Shown one piece after another: positions 54,871 to 64,000 of a stretch of DNA of 64,000 nt (position 1 is its first letter; the number at the start of each line of letters is the position of its first letter). The position numbers and the translations under genes are program-made. A model generated the notes under the pieces. It was not told where the DNA came from, made no database searches, and was given only the letters and a program-made list of their open reading frames with translations. The DNA is from Hepsetus odoe (taxonomy: Eukaryota > Chordata > Actinopteri > Characiformes > Hepsetidae). The DNA is taken from positions 15,318,733 to 15,382,732 of the forward strand of contig CM029370.1 of the NCBI GenBank assembly GCA_017165825.1, read 5' to 3'.

Positions 54871-55090
54871 TCATGGCGGAAAGCAAGTGAAATATCGAGG
54901 ACACTTGGCTAAACTGTTTAAGTGCGGGGTGTGAGTTCGCGGTCTGTCCCGCGCCTGCTCTTTTCCCGCCGCTGCTGAGGAGTGAGGGGCTGTGACGCCG
55001 CGGTGAGTGACGGGAGGTGGGCGTGTCCTGCGCGCCGCCGCTCCGCCGCTGCGCGGAGACTCCGGCTGAGCCGCGGGGCGGGACGCTGCG

Positions 55091-55174
55091 ATGTTGGCGC
55101 CTCGCTGTCCGGAGAGACAGAGCGGAGCAAGCGCGCAATGAGGAGCCGAGGCTGAGATGGAGAGAGCAGTGTGA
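55091..55174 (+). other. Three short upstream ORFs in the leader of the plus-strand gene
   Basis: uORF1 55091-55141 (16 codons and stop), uORF2 55138-55155 (its ATG overlaps the TGA of uORF1), uORF3 55157-55174. They count only if transcription starts upstream of 55091, which is likely but not shown. Confidence 0.5.
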
Positions 55175-55223
55175 CTGTGAACAGCTGAGCGCCGCAGGAG
55201 AGAGCAGTCAAACACGTGGCACT

Positions 55224-55236
55224 GGAGAGAGTGAGA

Positions 55237-55268
<32 letters not shown>
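55224..55268 (+). repeat. GA-rich tract in the leader
   Basis: (GA)n with GTGA interruptions, about 110 bases upstream of the start codon of the plus-strand gene. Confidence 0.9.
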
Positions 55269-55377
55269 CTCTTCAGTCGGAGGGGCACAGCGCACTTTGG
55301 AGTTCACCCATTCAGAAAACCGCTGCTCAGTTTAGGACACTGTAGTTGGGCGAGTTTAACTTATTTAAGCAGAAGTC

Positions 55378-55432
55378 ATGAAGGCGACCGGGGCTGTTTG
55401 CTTCCTGCTGCTCCTCTGTTCGTTCAGCGCAG
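55378..55432 (+). CDS. First coding exon (signal peptide) of an unidentified secreted or membrane protein
   Basis: ATG at 55378 with an A at -4, followed by MKATGAVCFLLLLCSFSA: a short basic start, a Leu-rich core and small residues at the end, i.e. a typical secretion signal. The exon stops after one base of the next codon at a good donor (CAG|GTAAGA), a phase 1 intron as is common for signal-peptide exons. The leader is GC-rich and lies in a CpG-dense region, which supports a true first exon. No second exon could be identified in the remaining 8.5 kb. The family cannot be named from 18 residues. Confidence 0.7.
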
Positions 55433-55522
55433 GTAAGAGCTGCACTTTAACGTGATGTTTATTTAATGTAATCTGAGAAATGTGAGGATCATCTGGCGGA
55501 TCACTGCGCACAAACACAACCA

Positions 55523-55525
<3 letters not shown>

Positions 55526-55602
<77 letters not shown>

Positions 55603-55606
55603 TCTG

Positions 55607-55640
<34 letters not shown>

Positions 55641-55650
55641 TCTGTCTCTG

Positions 55651-55682
<32 letters not shown>

Positions 55683-55817
55683 TCTCTCTGTCTCTCTCGC
55701 TCTCTCTCTCTCTCTGTCTCTCTGTCTCTCTCTCTCTCGCTCTCTCTCTCTCTCTGTCTCTCTCTCTCTCTCTGTCTCTCTCTCTCTCTGTCTGTCTCTC
55801 TGTCTCTCTCTCTCTCT
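55526..55817 (+). repeat. Long interrupted (CT)n tract
   Basis: About 290 bases of CT with scattered TCTG and TCGC interruptions, then (ATCT)n. It starts some 95 bases after the exon 1 donor. Confidence 0.97.
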
Positions 55818-56037
55818 ATCTATCTATCTATATATCTACAAAAGTTGTTTTAAAAAGACTCAAGAATATAAGAATAAGAATATTTTAGAAATAAAAACGC
55901 AGTAAAGTATTAAGTATTATTACTCAAAGTTTCTGCTCTATTCTTCTCACACACCCTTTCTTGTGCTTTCTTGTCTTCCTCGTTGCTTAGTTCTTTCTCA
56001 TTGCAGTTTCGTTCTTAGTGCTTTCTGTTTAACATTT

Positions 56038-56040
<3 letters not shown>

Positions 56041-56091
<51 letters not shown>
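56041..56091 (+). repeat. (CT)n microsatellite
   Basis: About 25 pure CT units. Confidence 0.97.
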
Positions 56092-56094
<3 letters not shown>

Positions 56095-59000
56095 TTTTAT
56101 GTAGCAGATTCAGGGTCGAGCTTACAGAACCGAATCATTTTTATCGCCGTGATTTTGGGGTGGTGTAACAGCAAAGGTCCCATATGATGAATCAATTTGC
56201 CTTCACTCACTTTCTCTGAGTTCAGTGTAGCATCCCTCAGTGTTTTTGCATCAACGGTATTTCCACTGGAAAGGAAACCAGATGACATGGATCTGCAGTT
56301 CCATTCTGATGTATTCAGAGAAGCACTGGTGAGCTCTCTGCCTTAATTACAGCCTTGCGCTGCCACCGCAAAACATCCAGCTCTGCAGAACCGTCCACAG
56401 GACTGTAGGCCTGTGGCCCCCACAAATGCTAACCACCAGCAGTGGTGCCTTTGAAAATCTGAATCATGACTGGGTCTCCTTGAAGTTCAGCCCAAGGTTT
56501 AAGCGGTCACTTCTAGGGTATTTTTGCATGTCATACACGGTCAGCTTAAAAGTTGCCTGCCATAGAGCTCCAGGGCTCCCTGTTGCTGTGCTCCAAATCC
56601 CAGCTGGGCTTCCGTTTGCTAAGCTTTTCTTGGAAGTACGAGGTAACTCGTTACGAATGCATCTTTTTTTAATTGAGTGATATAAGATTGGCAGGCTGTC
56701 AATCTTGATATAAGCCAAATTCATGGACTGAGCAAGCAGCAGACCATCTGTGTTCATCATAATTATTCAGTCCTCCAGGGTATTTGGGCCATATTACACC
56801 ACTATTACGATGTGTCAATCAACGTCCAACAATGACAAATGACTGCGGACTGTGTTCAGGTCACGTGATGCATTAATGAGGGGTTTGGAGAATCTGCACC
56901 CATACCAGGAGAGGAAAAGTGTATGTATCACACATTATTCTTTTGGTATTTACTGGAAAACAGAGGGCTATTAGTGGTTATATATAGAAAGGTGTTACAC
57001 ACCCGCGCGCGCACACACACACGCACACATCTCTCCCCCGTCCATCCCTCAGAGCATTAGTACAGAAACAAAGAAAAGAAATTACTAGCTCTGTTACATC
57101 ACTCACACTGGGGACATATGAGGTGTGTTCTTGAATAAAACCAGAACACACTCTCCTGTCTTTGTTGCTTCTTTTTTGTGACTTAATTGACCTTAGTCTT
57201 TGTCATGCTTCTTCACTTTCATGCTTTTCTCATGCATCTTTTAATCAAGTCGAGTTTTTCTCTGTGTCCTGCGTCTCACTGACCTGCTGGAAGTGTCAGC
57301 AGCGTGTGAACGTGGGTGAGAAAGACTGCTCTGGACACACTGCTGCTGTTGAACAATGACAGTTTATTTATAGAGCCAGCCCTCTCTTTGTCACACTCCA
57401 TGTACAAGCTGGCTGCCGTCTTGTTCCGCTCAGCCTCGTCCTGTTTCCACCACAGGGAATGCACCTTTAGGAATAACCTTTTTGATTTTGATGTACAGCA
57501 GGGGTTCATAATCTTTTGTACCAGCCAAACACCTTCAACCTAAACGATTTGTCTTATATACCCCTAGAGGCATAATGCAGGAAAGGTTTTTCTGTGCTTT
57601 ACTTAGTTTAATGGTATTATGTTATAGCGCCATTTCGTTTTTAAATGTCTTTTGAAGAAAGATTTTGACTGTGTTTCACATCATACCCTGAAGATAATTT
57701 GTGATTTATTTACAGGACAATTATCGAATAGACATATTCAATACATAAGTCGTCCATACACACACAGGACTGTGCAAAAGTTTTAACATACTTAATATAA
57801 CATGCAGCTGAAACTCATTATATGATCATTGCACCTATCAAAATAGAAAACAGGAGCTTCTGTGTGTGTTACACATGATCCAAACTGAATTCTCTAAAGA
57901 GTAGTGTCCACGGAATGGTTATTTTAAGCCAGGTTCTTTCAGATATGTTGTGCCAGACCTGAATGTCTGGGCAGCAAGGAGTCTTGTTTAGAGTCTGAAC
58001 CTAATATGGCTTAAAACCCCTTGCACTTTCATAATATTTATGTGACATCTTTGAAAATATGGCATTTCTTCGTTTGATTTGACTGGTTTATGTGTGTAAG
58101 GCATATTTCCTGGAGCCAGAGCACATAGCTGAGCCAGCTTTGTCAGTACACCTGTGCAGAAAGGATCAGCAATGGATGGCTCAGTGGAAATGAGCTACAG
58201 GCACCAGCAGATTGCTGATAGAGTGCCTCTGACCACCTCAGCAGATTCTTGTGTGTGTCACAATACAGTTTGTTAGAAACTTTTTTTTGAGCTTAAGAGA
58301 CATTACAGGATATTGGTCCATTTGGCAAGAATTGCTCATGATTCACTGTGTAATATTGCATCTTGTAGCTGATCTGTAAGCGTTTTATCGCATTTTGTGC
58401 ATCTTTCGTCTGATTTCACACACGGAAGCTTGTAGATATGTAGATGTGCACCAGTGTAAGTGGGAAGTAACGGCTTTTAATACGACCACTGAGAGTGGTG
58501 ACCCTCTCTCTGGCTGAGTATGGGAACTGTATTGGTAAATTATAGTCTGCAAAAGAAATGTGGTGATAACTGAGTCTTAAAATTGCTCCAGTAAATGATA
58601 AAACCATTGCTCAAACTCTCATATTACTACTGCTTACATCTTCTGTAACATTACAAGCATTTTCCAACCTCCTGATGGTCTGATGATGTACAACAGGCAT
58701 TCTTTTTACATGAATGATTCCTGCCCATAGCACCGAGCAGCTTAGTGCTGCTCATCAGCTGTGTTTTATCAACTATTTAATATGCTTTACACTGTCAGAA
58801 TTATTATACACCATCAGTGTGCTTTTCAGTTGAATTTTAGCCTCTGCAAAGTAGGAAAAACTTAAATGTCCAAAAATTGATAGTACAATTATGTTTCCTC
58901 ACGTAGGCATTTCAAATGCATCTAATACTCAAAAAATGGAATCAAAGGACTGAAAGTTTGTCTGCAAGTCAAGATATCAATCTTTCTATGTGTCTGTTAT

Positions 59001-59339
59001 TCTTGTTTCTGTCTAAGAACTGAACTTTGATAGTACTGGATCTAGAACAAAATGATTTTTTAAGAAAAACTTACTGACCCATGGAGAAGAAAAGGATTTA
59101 TGCTTACTGCATCTAGTTTAGAGATCAGCATAAACCCTTTTCCTCTGCATGGGTCAGTAATTTGTGAATCATTTTGTTCCCACCTATCCAGTGGCTTGTT
59201 CCACATCCGCATCTCATACTTGTTTGAACTCATCAGATCAGAGGCTGTTAGCTTTTTTCTTTGAACTGCCTTCAAAGCTGCGATTAGGAAAACCATGTGG
59301 CTAGGTTAAAAGCACAAGCCTTTTTAAAGTTGGCTATGC

Positions 59340-59342
<3 letters not shown>

Positions 59343-59396
<54 letters not shown>
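59343..59396 (+). repeat. (GT)n microsatellite
   Basis: About 27 uninterrupted GT units. Confidence 0.97.
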
Positions 59397-59397
<1 letters not shown>

Positions 59398-60364
59398 TAA
59401 TGGCTGGGACTATATAAGAAGTGCTCTTGCGCTTTTATTCCTACGCCACTGCTCATATGCTGACGTTATTCAAACTGCACTGACGCAACTGAAACAATAG
59501 CTGGTCCCCTGACTCCATTAACCCTCACTTCTCTCATTCTCTCTTTCTCTCTCTTTCTCTGCTTCTGCTTCTCTTCTTATTTTTGACTGTCCCTGTCAGT
59601 GGGCCTTTGTAAAACCTTTTTCTCTGTACCAAGGACATCATTCCCAAATGTATCTTTTAATTCTAGTCTTTGCCTTTTTGCTCTGCCTACTGTCCTCACT
59701 TCACTTCTTACACCAATGTCACTTTTCATCCCTCTTTCGAGAACACAAAGGACAATGTGTATAGCAGGAGTGTTTATTGCTCAGATTATTTTCTTTCAGA
59801 TGAGTGACAAAAGATACAGCTCAAGTTTTTAAATAGTAAATTAAATATGACTGTTTCATTCATTTCGTTTGTATACTGTTATATGCCAAAGATTGAATAG
59901 TTCAGAATAGTTCACTAATCCACATTTTTTTAACATGCAATTCATGTAATATAATCATGTAATATAATCATCCTGCATAAAATCACATCCTGGATACAAT
60001 TGTGTAACATTAGAATTCGCATATCTCACTTAAAAATCAAACAGCCCTGATGATACCTGACAGCTAAAGCTCAGTGACATGACAAGCCAGAAGAGAAACT
60101 TATTGAAGGAATGGAATGAACTAGAGGAAACTTATGAATATCAGCGAATATGAAAGGGGCACAGATGAACAGCAGTGTGATTGGAGAACATTTCCAACTC
60201 CATCTCATGAGCACTTTTACCAGTGAGAGTTCTTGGTAAATACCACCATGCGCTTATCAAGCATCTGTAGAAAAGTAAATGTTGTACTCTGCCTCTTCTG
60301 ATATTTCTGGAAAGATGGCAGGGAATGGGGGTCCACTTACATTCACTTCAGTGGAGCGAGAAGT

Positions 60365-60814
60365 CGTCTTCTTTTACTTTACTGGCTGCTCCAGTTTAAG
60401 GGTCGCCACAGCGGATCAAACGTCTCCATTTCTTCCGATCCTCTGCATCTTCCTGCTTCAAACCAGTTGCCTGCATGTCCTCTCTCACCACGTTCATAAA
60501 CTTAATCTTCAATATCCCCCTTCCAATATAATCCTCGTCTCTCCTCTGGACATGTCCCAACCAACGCAACCTTGCTTCTCTAACTTTGTCTCCAAAATGT
60601 CTAACCTGAGTTGTCCCTCTAATATACTTATTTCTAATCCTGTCCATCCTCGTCGCAACCAACAAAAATCTCAGCATCTTTAACTCTGACACCTCCAGCT
60701 CTGCCTCCTGTCTCTGTGTCTCAGTGCCACCGTCTCCAACCCATACAACATAGCTGGTCTCACTACTGTCCTGTAAACCTTCCCTTTTACTCTCACTGGT
60801 ACCCGTCTGGTTTG
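60365..60814 (-). mobile_element. 5'-truncated RTE-like LINE insertion with exact 14-bp target-site duplication
   Basis: The reverse strand encodes AELEVSELKMLRFLLVATRM, ARLRWLGHVQRRDEDYIGRG and ends KKWRRLIRCGDP with stop at about 60396. GTGGAGCGAGAAGT occurs on both flanks (60351-60364 and 60815-60828). The 3' tail (GATCCGCTGTGGCGACCCTT) is intact; the rest of the element is missing at its 5' side. Confidence 0.88.
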
Positions 60815-60927
60815 GTGGAGCGAGAAGTGCTATACCTATATTCACCCGCTTAATTACAGCCTAGCAGTCGCAGGCTTATTTACATAGTACAGTTATGTTA
60901 TCATGCCCACTTGAAAATACCATGGGC

Positions 60928-61112
60928 TGGTGTTGGCCTAGTGGTAGGATACGTGCCTTGGGATCAAGAGGTCATGGGTTCAAATCCTACCTTCAGCACT
61001 AGCACCATTGGGTTCCTGAGCAAGACCCTTAACCCCAAATTGCTCCAGGGGGACTGGCCCTGTTATTTGAAAAATGGAAGTTGCTCTGGATTAGTCTGGT
61101 AAATGTTGAAAT
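60928..61112 (+). repeat. SINE family B copy, older
   Basis: GGTGTTGGCCTAGTGGTAGG, B-box GGTTCAAATCC, GAGCAAGACCCTTAACCCC, then GAAGTTGCTCTGGATTAG and TCTGGTAAATG. Confidence 0.8.
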
Positions 61113-61604
61113 TTCTCATTCTAATTCAATTTTGTTGTAAAACACTATAGATGAACAGTCATGGTCAGAATCAGCCCTAAAACTAACCAGCTTTTTTTTT
61201 TTTAATAATGCAGATAATCGGGCTTTATATTTTTATTTATTTATGTGAATAATATGAGCTAGGTGTACTCAGTGTGTTTCAATGCTCCTGCTAAACCTGT
61301 GCCAACATGTCCTAGCATATTTGGGCATGACTCAATTGCCTACATTGGCCCTGGCCATTTATTGTTTATTGCCATTTATTGTTCCTTGAATTCGGGTTTC
61401 TTGTAATAGCATCTGATTCCCATTTATAAATAAAAAAAAATTTAATTTAGGCTTATTAATTAGCCAATAATGTTACATTTTTTGGAACTTAAAATTGAAA
61501 ATAAACTAAAATAAAAATGTGCTTGTATGTTTCATGTGTTAATTTAGCCAAGTCATTGTGTGAAGTTTGGAGTGTATGTTCTGCTCATGTCTGTGTTGGA
61601 TTCC

Positions 61605-61775
61605 TCCATTTTGGGTGTGAGTGTGTGCGTTTTTCTTTGTGTCTGCCCTGTGATGGACTGGCAACCTGTCTTCGGTGTTTTTCCACCTTTAGCCCTGTGA
61701 GAGCTGAGATAGGCTCCAGCACTGCCCTCGACTCTAATCAGGACAAGCAGAAATCATCATTGTCCATGTTCAGGG
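61605..61775 (+). repeat. SINE family C 3' fragment
   Basis: TGTGATGGACTGGCAACCTG, GAGCTGAGATAGGCTCCAGC and CTCTAATCAGGACAAGCAG match the 3' part of the copy at 45446. Confidence 0.72.
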
Positions 61776-62476
61776 AGTGGAAGTAGACTCCAGCATAACA
61801 GACAGCGGTAACTAGATCCCTGATGAATCCAGATATCAGAAAGTTCTTGCAATTTTAGTGGACATAACCTTGAATAAATTCAATGAACAGTATACTGCTG
61901 TTTCCTCTGTAATTTACTTTTTACATGGTAATCTCTGTATACTGTAGTTTGTCCCCCTTGGACACTTTGAGCTTCTTTTTTGGATGACTCACTCATAATT
62001 TAGTTCTGGTACGATGCCCCTCTCAAATCCAGAGAGTAGGCCTAATGTTAGGAACAGCATAGGAGTATGATGCTGGATGTTCATAAATATAGATTGGGCT
62101 ACACTGAAACATTGATGTGATTCGGTTTTTTCACCAGTCCTATACACAAAATAGGGAGTTCTTCAAAATCGTGCACTCACTCAACCTCCTCTAAATTGCT
62201 GTTGATAAATGCTGGCCTTGTGCACCACGGCTGTTGATATGTGAGCTACATTAAGCTTGTGTTTGCATTAGTTCAGTGTAAGCCGTGGTTTTCCTGGTTG
62301 CAGGGGGCTCTTGGTCTGGGGTTACCAGACTAGGGCTTGGAGGGCTGTGGTGTTGCTCTAGAGAACAGGACCATTATTGTGGGGCTAGGCCTGAGCAGCA
62401 GTGTTCTCCTCTCAAGGTGTGGTGAAGGAGCCTGCACACTTACTGCTCCCTCAAGAAACTTACTTAAACCTGTTTG

Positions 62477-62479
62477 ATT

Positions 62480-62520
<41 letters not shown>

Positions 62521-62525
62521 CGAGA
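62477..62525 (+). repeat. (TG)n(AG)n compound microsatellite
   Basis: About 13 TG units followed by an AG run. Confidence 0.95.
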
Positions 62526-62862
62526 GATATATACACAGAAAATTCTTAGGGGCCAGCTATTCTGAGCTGTGGGGTTTCCGGGAAGAATAGAGAAAGAGGC
62601 TCTATGCCATTATGGATAGTATCAGGTGTAAAAATACAGTCTTTTCTGTTCAGCCCATATTACCAATGGAAATAGCTGAGTGCCTGAAAGACCAGGTCTG
62701 TGAGTGTAACTGTGTGTGTGAGTGTGCATTTGTATGTGAGTGATGAGGATTGGTATGAGAGTGACATGATTCTGTATCAGTGCTCTAATGACATTAACAC
62801 AGTGTATCTGGATTTTCTCAAAAGAGAGAGCGAGAGAGAATGCAATGATGTGAAACGTACAT

Positions 62863-62944
62863 GTGTGTGTGTGTGTGTGTGTTATTTTGTTTTTCTTTTT
62901 TTCTTTTTTTCTTTTTTTTCTTTTTTTTCTATTTCTTTTTTTTG
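62863..62944 (+). repeat. (GT)n followed by a T-rich tract
   Basis: About nine GT units followed by 60 bases of mostly T with C interruptions. Confidence 0.9.
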
Positions 62945-64000
62945 CAGTATGGCACAAATACTTCTAGTTATCTTGTGGTGCATTGCAATGGCTTTCAGAT
63001 GGCCTGTCAGGAACATTTTGTTTTGTGCAAAGCAGTATTTACACACAAGCGTGGATATCAAATCAAAACTGGCAACATTCTGATAGTTATGGCCAGTTCA
63101 CTTTGCGATCACTGTGCTATCTAGAAGTGGAAGAAGTGGAAGGATGCCTTTCTGTCAATACTGGGTCATGGTACATGCCTGTGCAACACTGTGACGTGAT
63201 TACTTTGACTCAAAATATTCCTTCACCCTCCCCTTGGGGATGATGCTTGTTTTGTGGGAGTCATGACCTGAGATGACTAGGCATAATCACTTTCAAATTG
63301 AGACAAGCCTTCAATAGACATGAGTAAGAAGAACGATAAAGATAAATGAGTGTTTTCCAGTTAACACTGAGGCAAAACCTTGAATCTTAAAACTTTTTAA
63401 AATCAATGTAATTAAGTTCTGCAGTGAAAGTTTTACAAAGATTGCTTTTCTGTTAGATCGCTATATAGCGCTTTATTTATTTTTTTTTTTTACTGCAGTA
63501 GAAATATTAACACCTTTACATATTGTCGCTTTAGTAAGAGACTCTATATCTATAGAATGATTGGAAGGGAAAAAAATTGAGGGCAAATACAAGATTTTCT
63601 CCCAATGTTCTGCTTTATTCCTCAATACCAGTCTGAGTGGTTTGAGGTGAACATTTTAGAGAAAGGTAGAGAAAATTACACAGAATTATTAGGAAGATGG
63701 TGCCTTATACCTGAGATGTTGTTTTTCTTATGAGTGTTTGACTTAAATGCCCTGACCAAGTTTTTAAAATCTCTTAATTTTGAATCCAACAACTAAGGCC
63801 TTGCAATAAAAAGCCATATATGTGACATGGAGATATTAGAGTGAGTCAGAACCCCTCTAAGATGTTAATGTGGCACAAACACATTTCCTCATTTTTTATT
63901 TATGATGGACAGATAGAACTCATTTCCATTCAGAAAACCCAGACTGTCCTGAATAATGCATGCAAGAGCCATTTTTAACAGTACCTTTCCCGGTCCTATG

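Larger units (their letters stand above)
53443..55377. promoter_or_regulatory. Divergent promoter region between ipo13 and the plus-strand gene
   Basis: 1.9 kb with CpG-rich blocks at about 53.4-53.7 kb (ipo13 side) and 54.9-55.15 kb (other side), separated by AT-rich DNA. A CT run lies at 53843-53891 (GA on the ipo13 sense strand). ATGGCGG at 54873-54879 resembles a YY1 site; CACGTG lies at 55213-55218. Transcription start sites cannot be placed from sequence alone. Confidence 0.5.
55433..64000 (+). other. Intron 1 of the plus-strand gene (at least 8.5 kb), runs off the window
   Basis: Contains the CT tract at 55526, simple repeats, a 5'-truncated LINE (60365), a family B SINE (60928) and a family C 3' fragment (61605). 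Regions 56.1-59.3 and 63.1-64.0 kb hold nothing I can name. Downstream exons are expected beyond 64000. Confidence 0.5.

Noticed and set aside
56239..56330. Possible second exon of the plus-strand gene (acceptor CCCTCAG, donor GTGAGC, open in phase 1)
   Set aside because: The translation (about 30 residues) matches nothing and includes no conserved pattern; several chance AG/GT pairs of this kind exist in 8 kb.
57162..57359. 65-codon frame with a CWKCQQ pattern, reminiscent of a Cys-rich domain
   Set aside because: Only one short pattern; every phase-compatible acceptor leads to a stop soon after.
57778..57800. GACTGTGCAAAAGTTTTAAC, like the terminal repeat of the Tc1-type element at 29009
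   Set aside because: Only about 20 bases of likeness with no transposon sequence beside it.
62947..63124. Exon-like stretch after a T-rich tract and TTTGCAG
   Set aside because: It is in the wrong phase for exon 1 (a stop appears after about six codons). The open frame is in another phase and unlike known proteins.

Overview
This is nuclear DNA from a vertebrate, almost certainly a teleost fish. Genes are split into many short exons with GT/AG introns. Simple repeats (GA/CT, CA/TG) are dense. Dispersed repeats are typical of teleosts: three tRNA-headed SINE families, Tc1-type transposase fossils, an RTE-like and a Rex/L2-like LINE remnant, and a hAT remnant. Residues are close to, but not identical with, the mammalian orthologues. 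The SINE set would fit an otophysan such as a catfish or characin, but that is a weak guess.

Layout. (1) 1-6971, minus strand: pfas (FGAM synthase, step 4 of de novo purine synthesis), 18 coding exons covering residues 1-771; the 3' part of the gene lies off the left edge. Its promoter is the GC-rich block near 9300-9460. (2) 9.5-11.2 kb: an intergenic stretch filled with SINEs, one nested in another. (3) 12785-53442, minus strand: a complete ipo13 (importin-13), 21 coding exons giving 957 residues, with a 12.4 kb first intron rich in SINEs and a 9 kb third intron. (4) About 53.4-55.4 kb: a GC-rich promoter region between divergent genes. (5) 55378 onward, plus strand: the first coding exon (signal peptide) of a secreted or membrane protein that I cannot identify, followed by at least 8.5 kb of intron that runs off the right edge.

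How the genes relate: pfas and ipo13 lie head to tail on the minus strand and have unrelated functions (cytosolic purine synthesis; nuclear transport). The plus-strand gene is divergent from ipo13 and may share regulatory DNA with it. There is no operon, no CRISPR array and no prokaryotic or viral gene cluster. I found no clear candidate for a wholly new system. The points most worth following are microsatellites sitting against splice sites, a leader/intron GA:CT pairing around the signal-peptide exon, a SINE snapback, a LINE insertion with an exact target-site duplication, an unidentified decayed reading frame next to a hAT remnant, and clusters of regulatory motifs inside ipo13 introns.

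Exon borders were read by eye from reading frame, GT/AG sites and phase continuity, compared with remembered mammalian PFAS and IPO13. No alignment was run.
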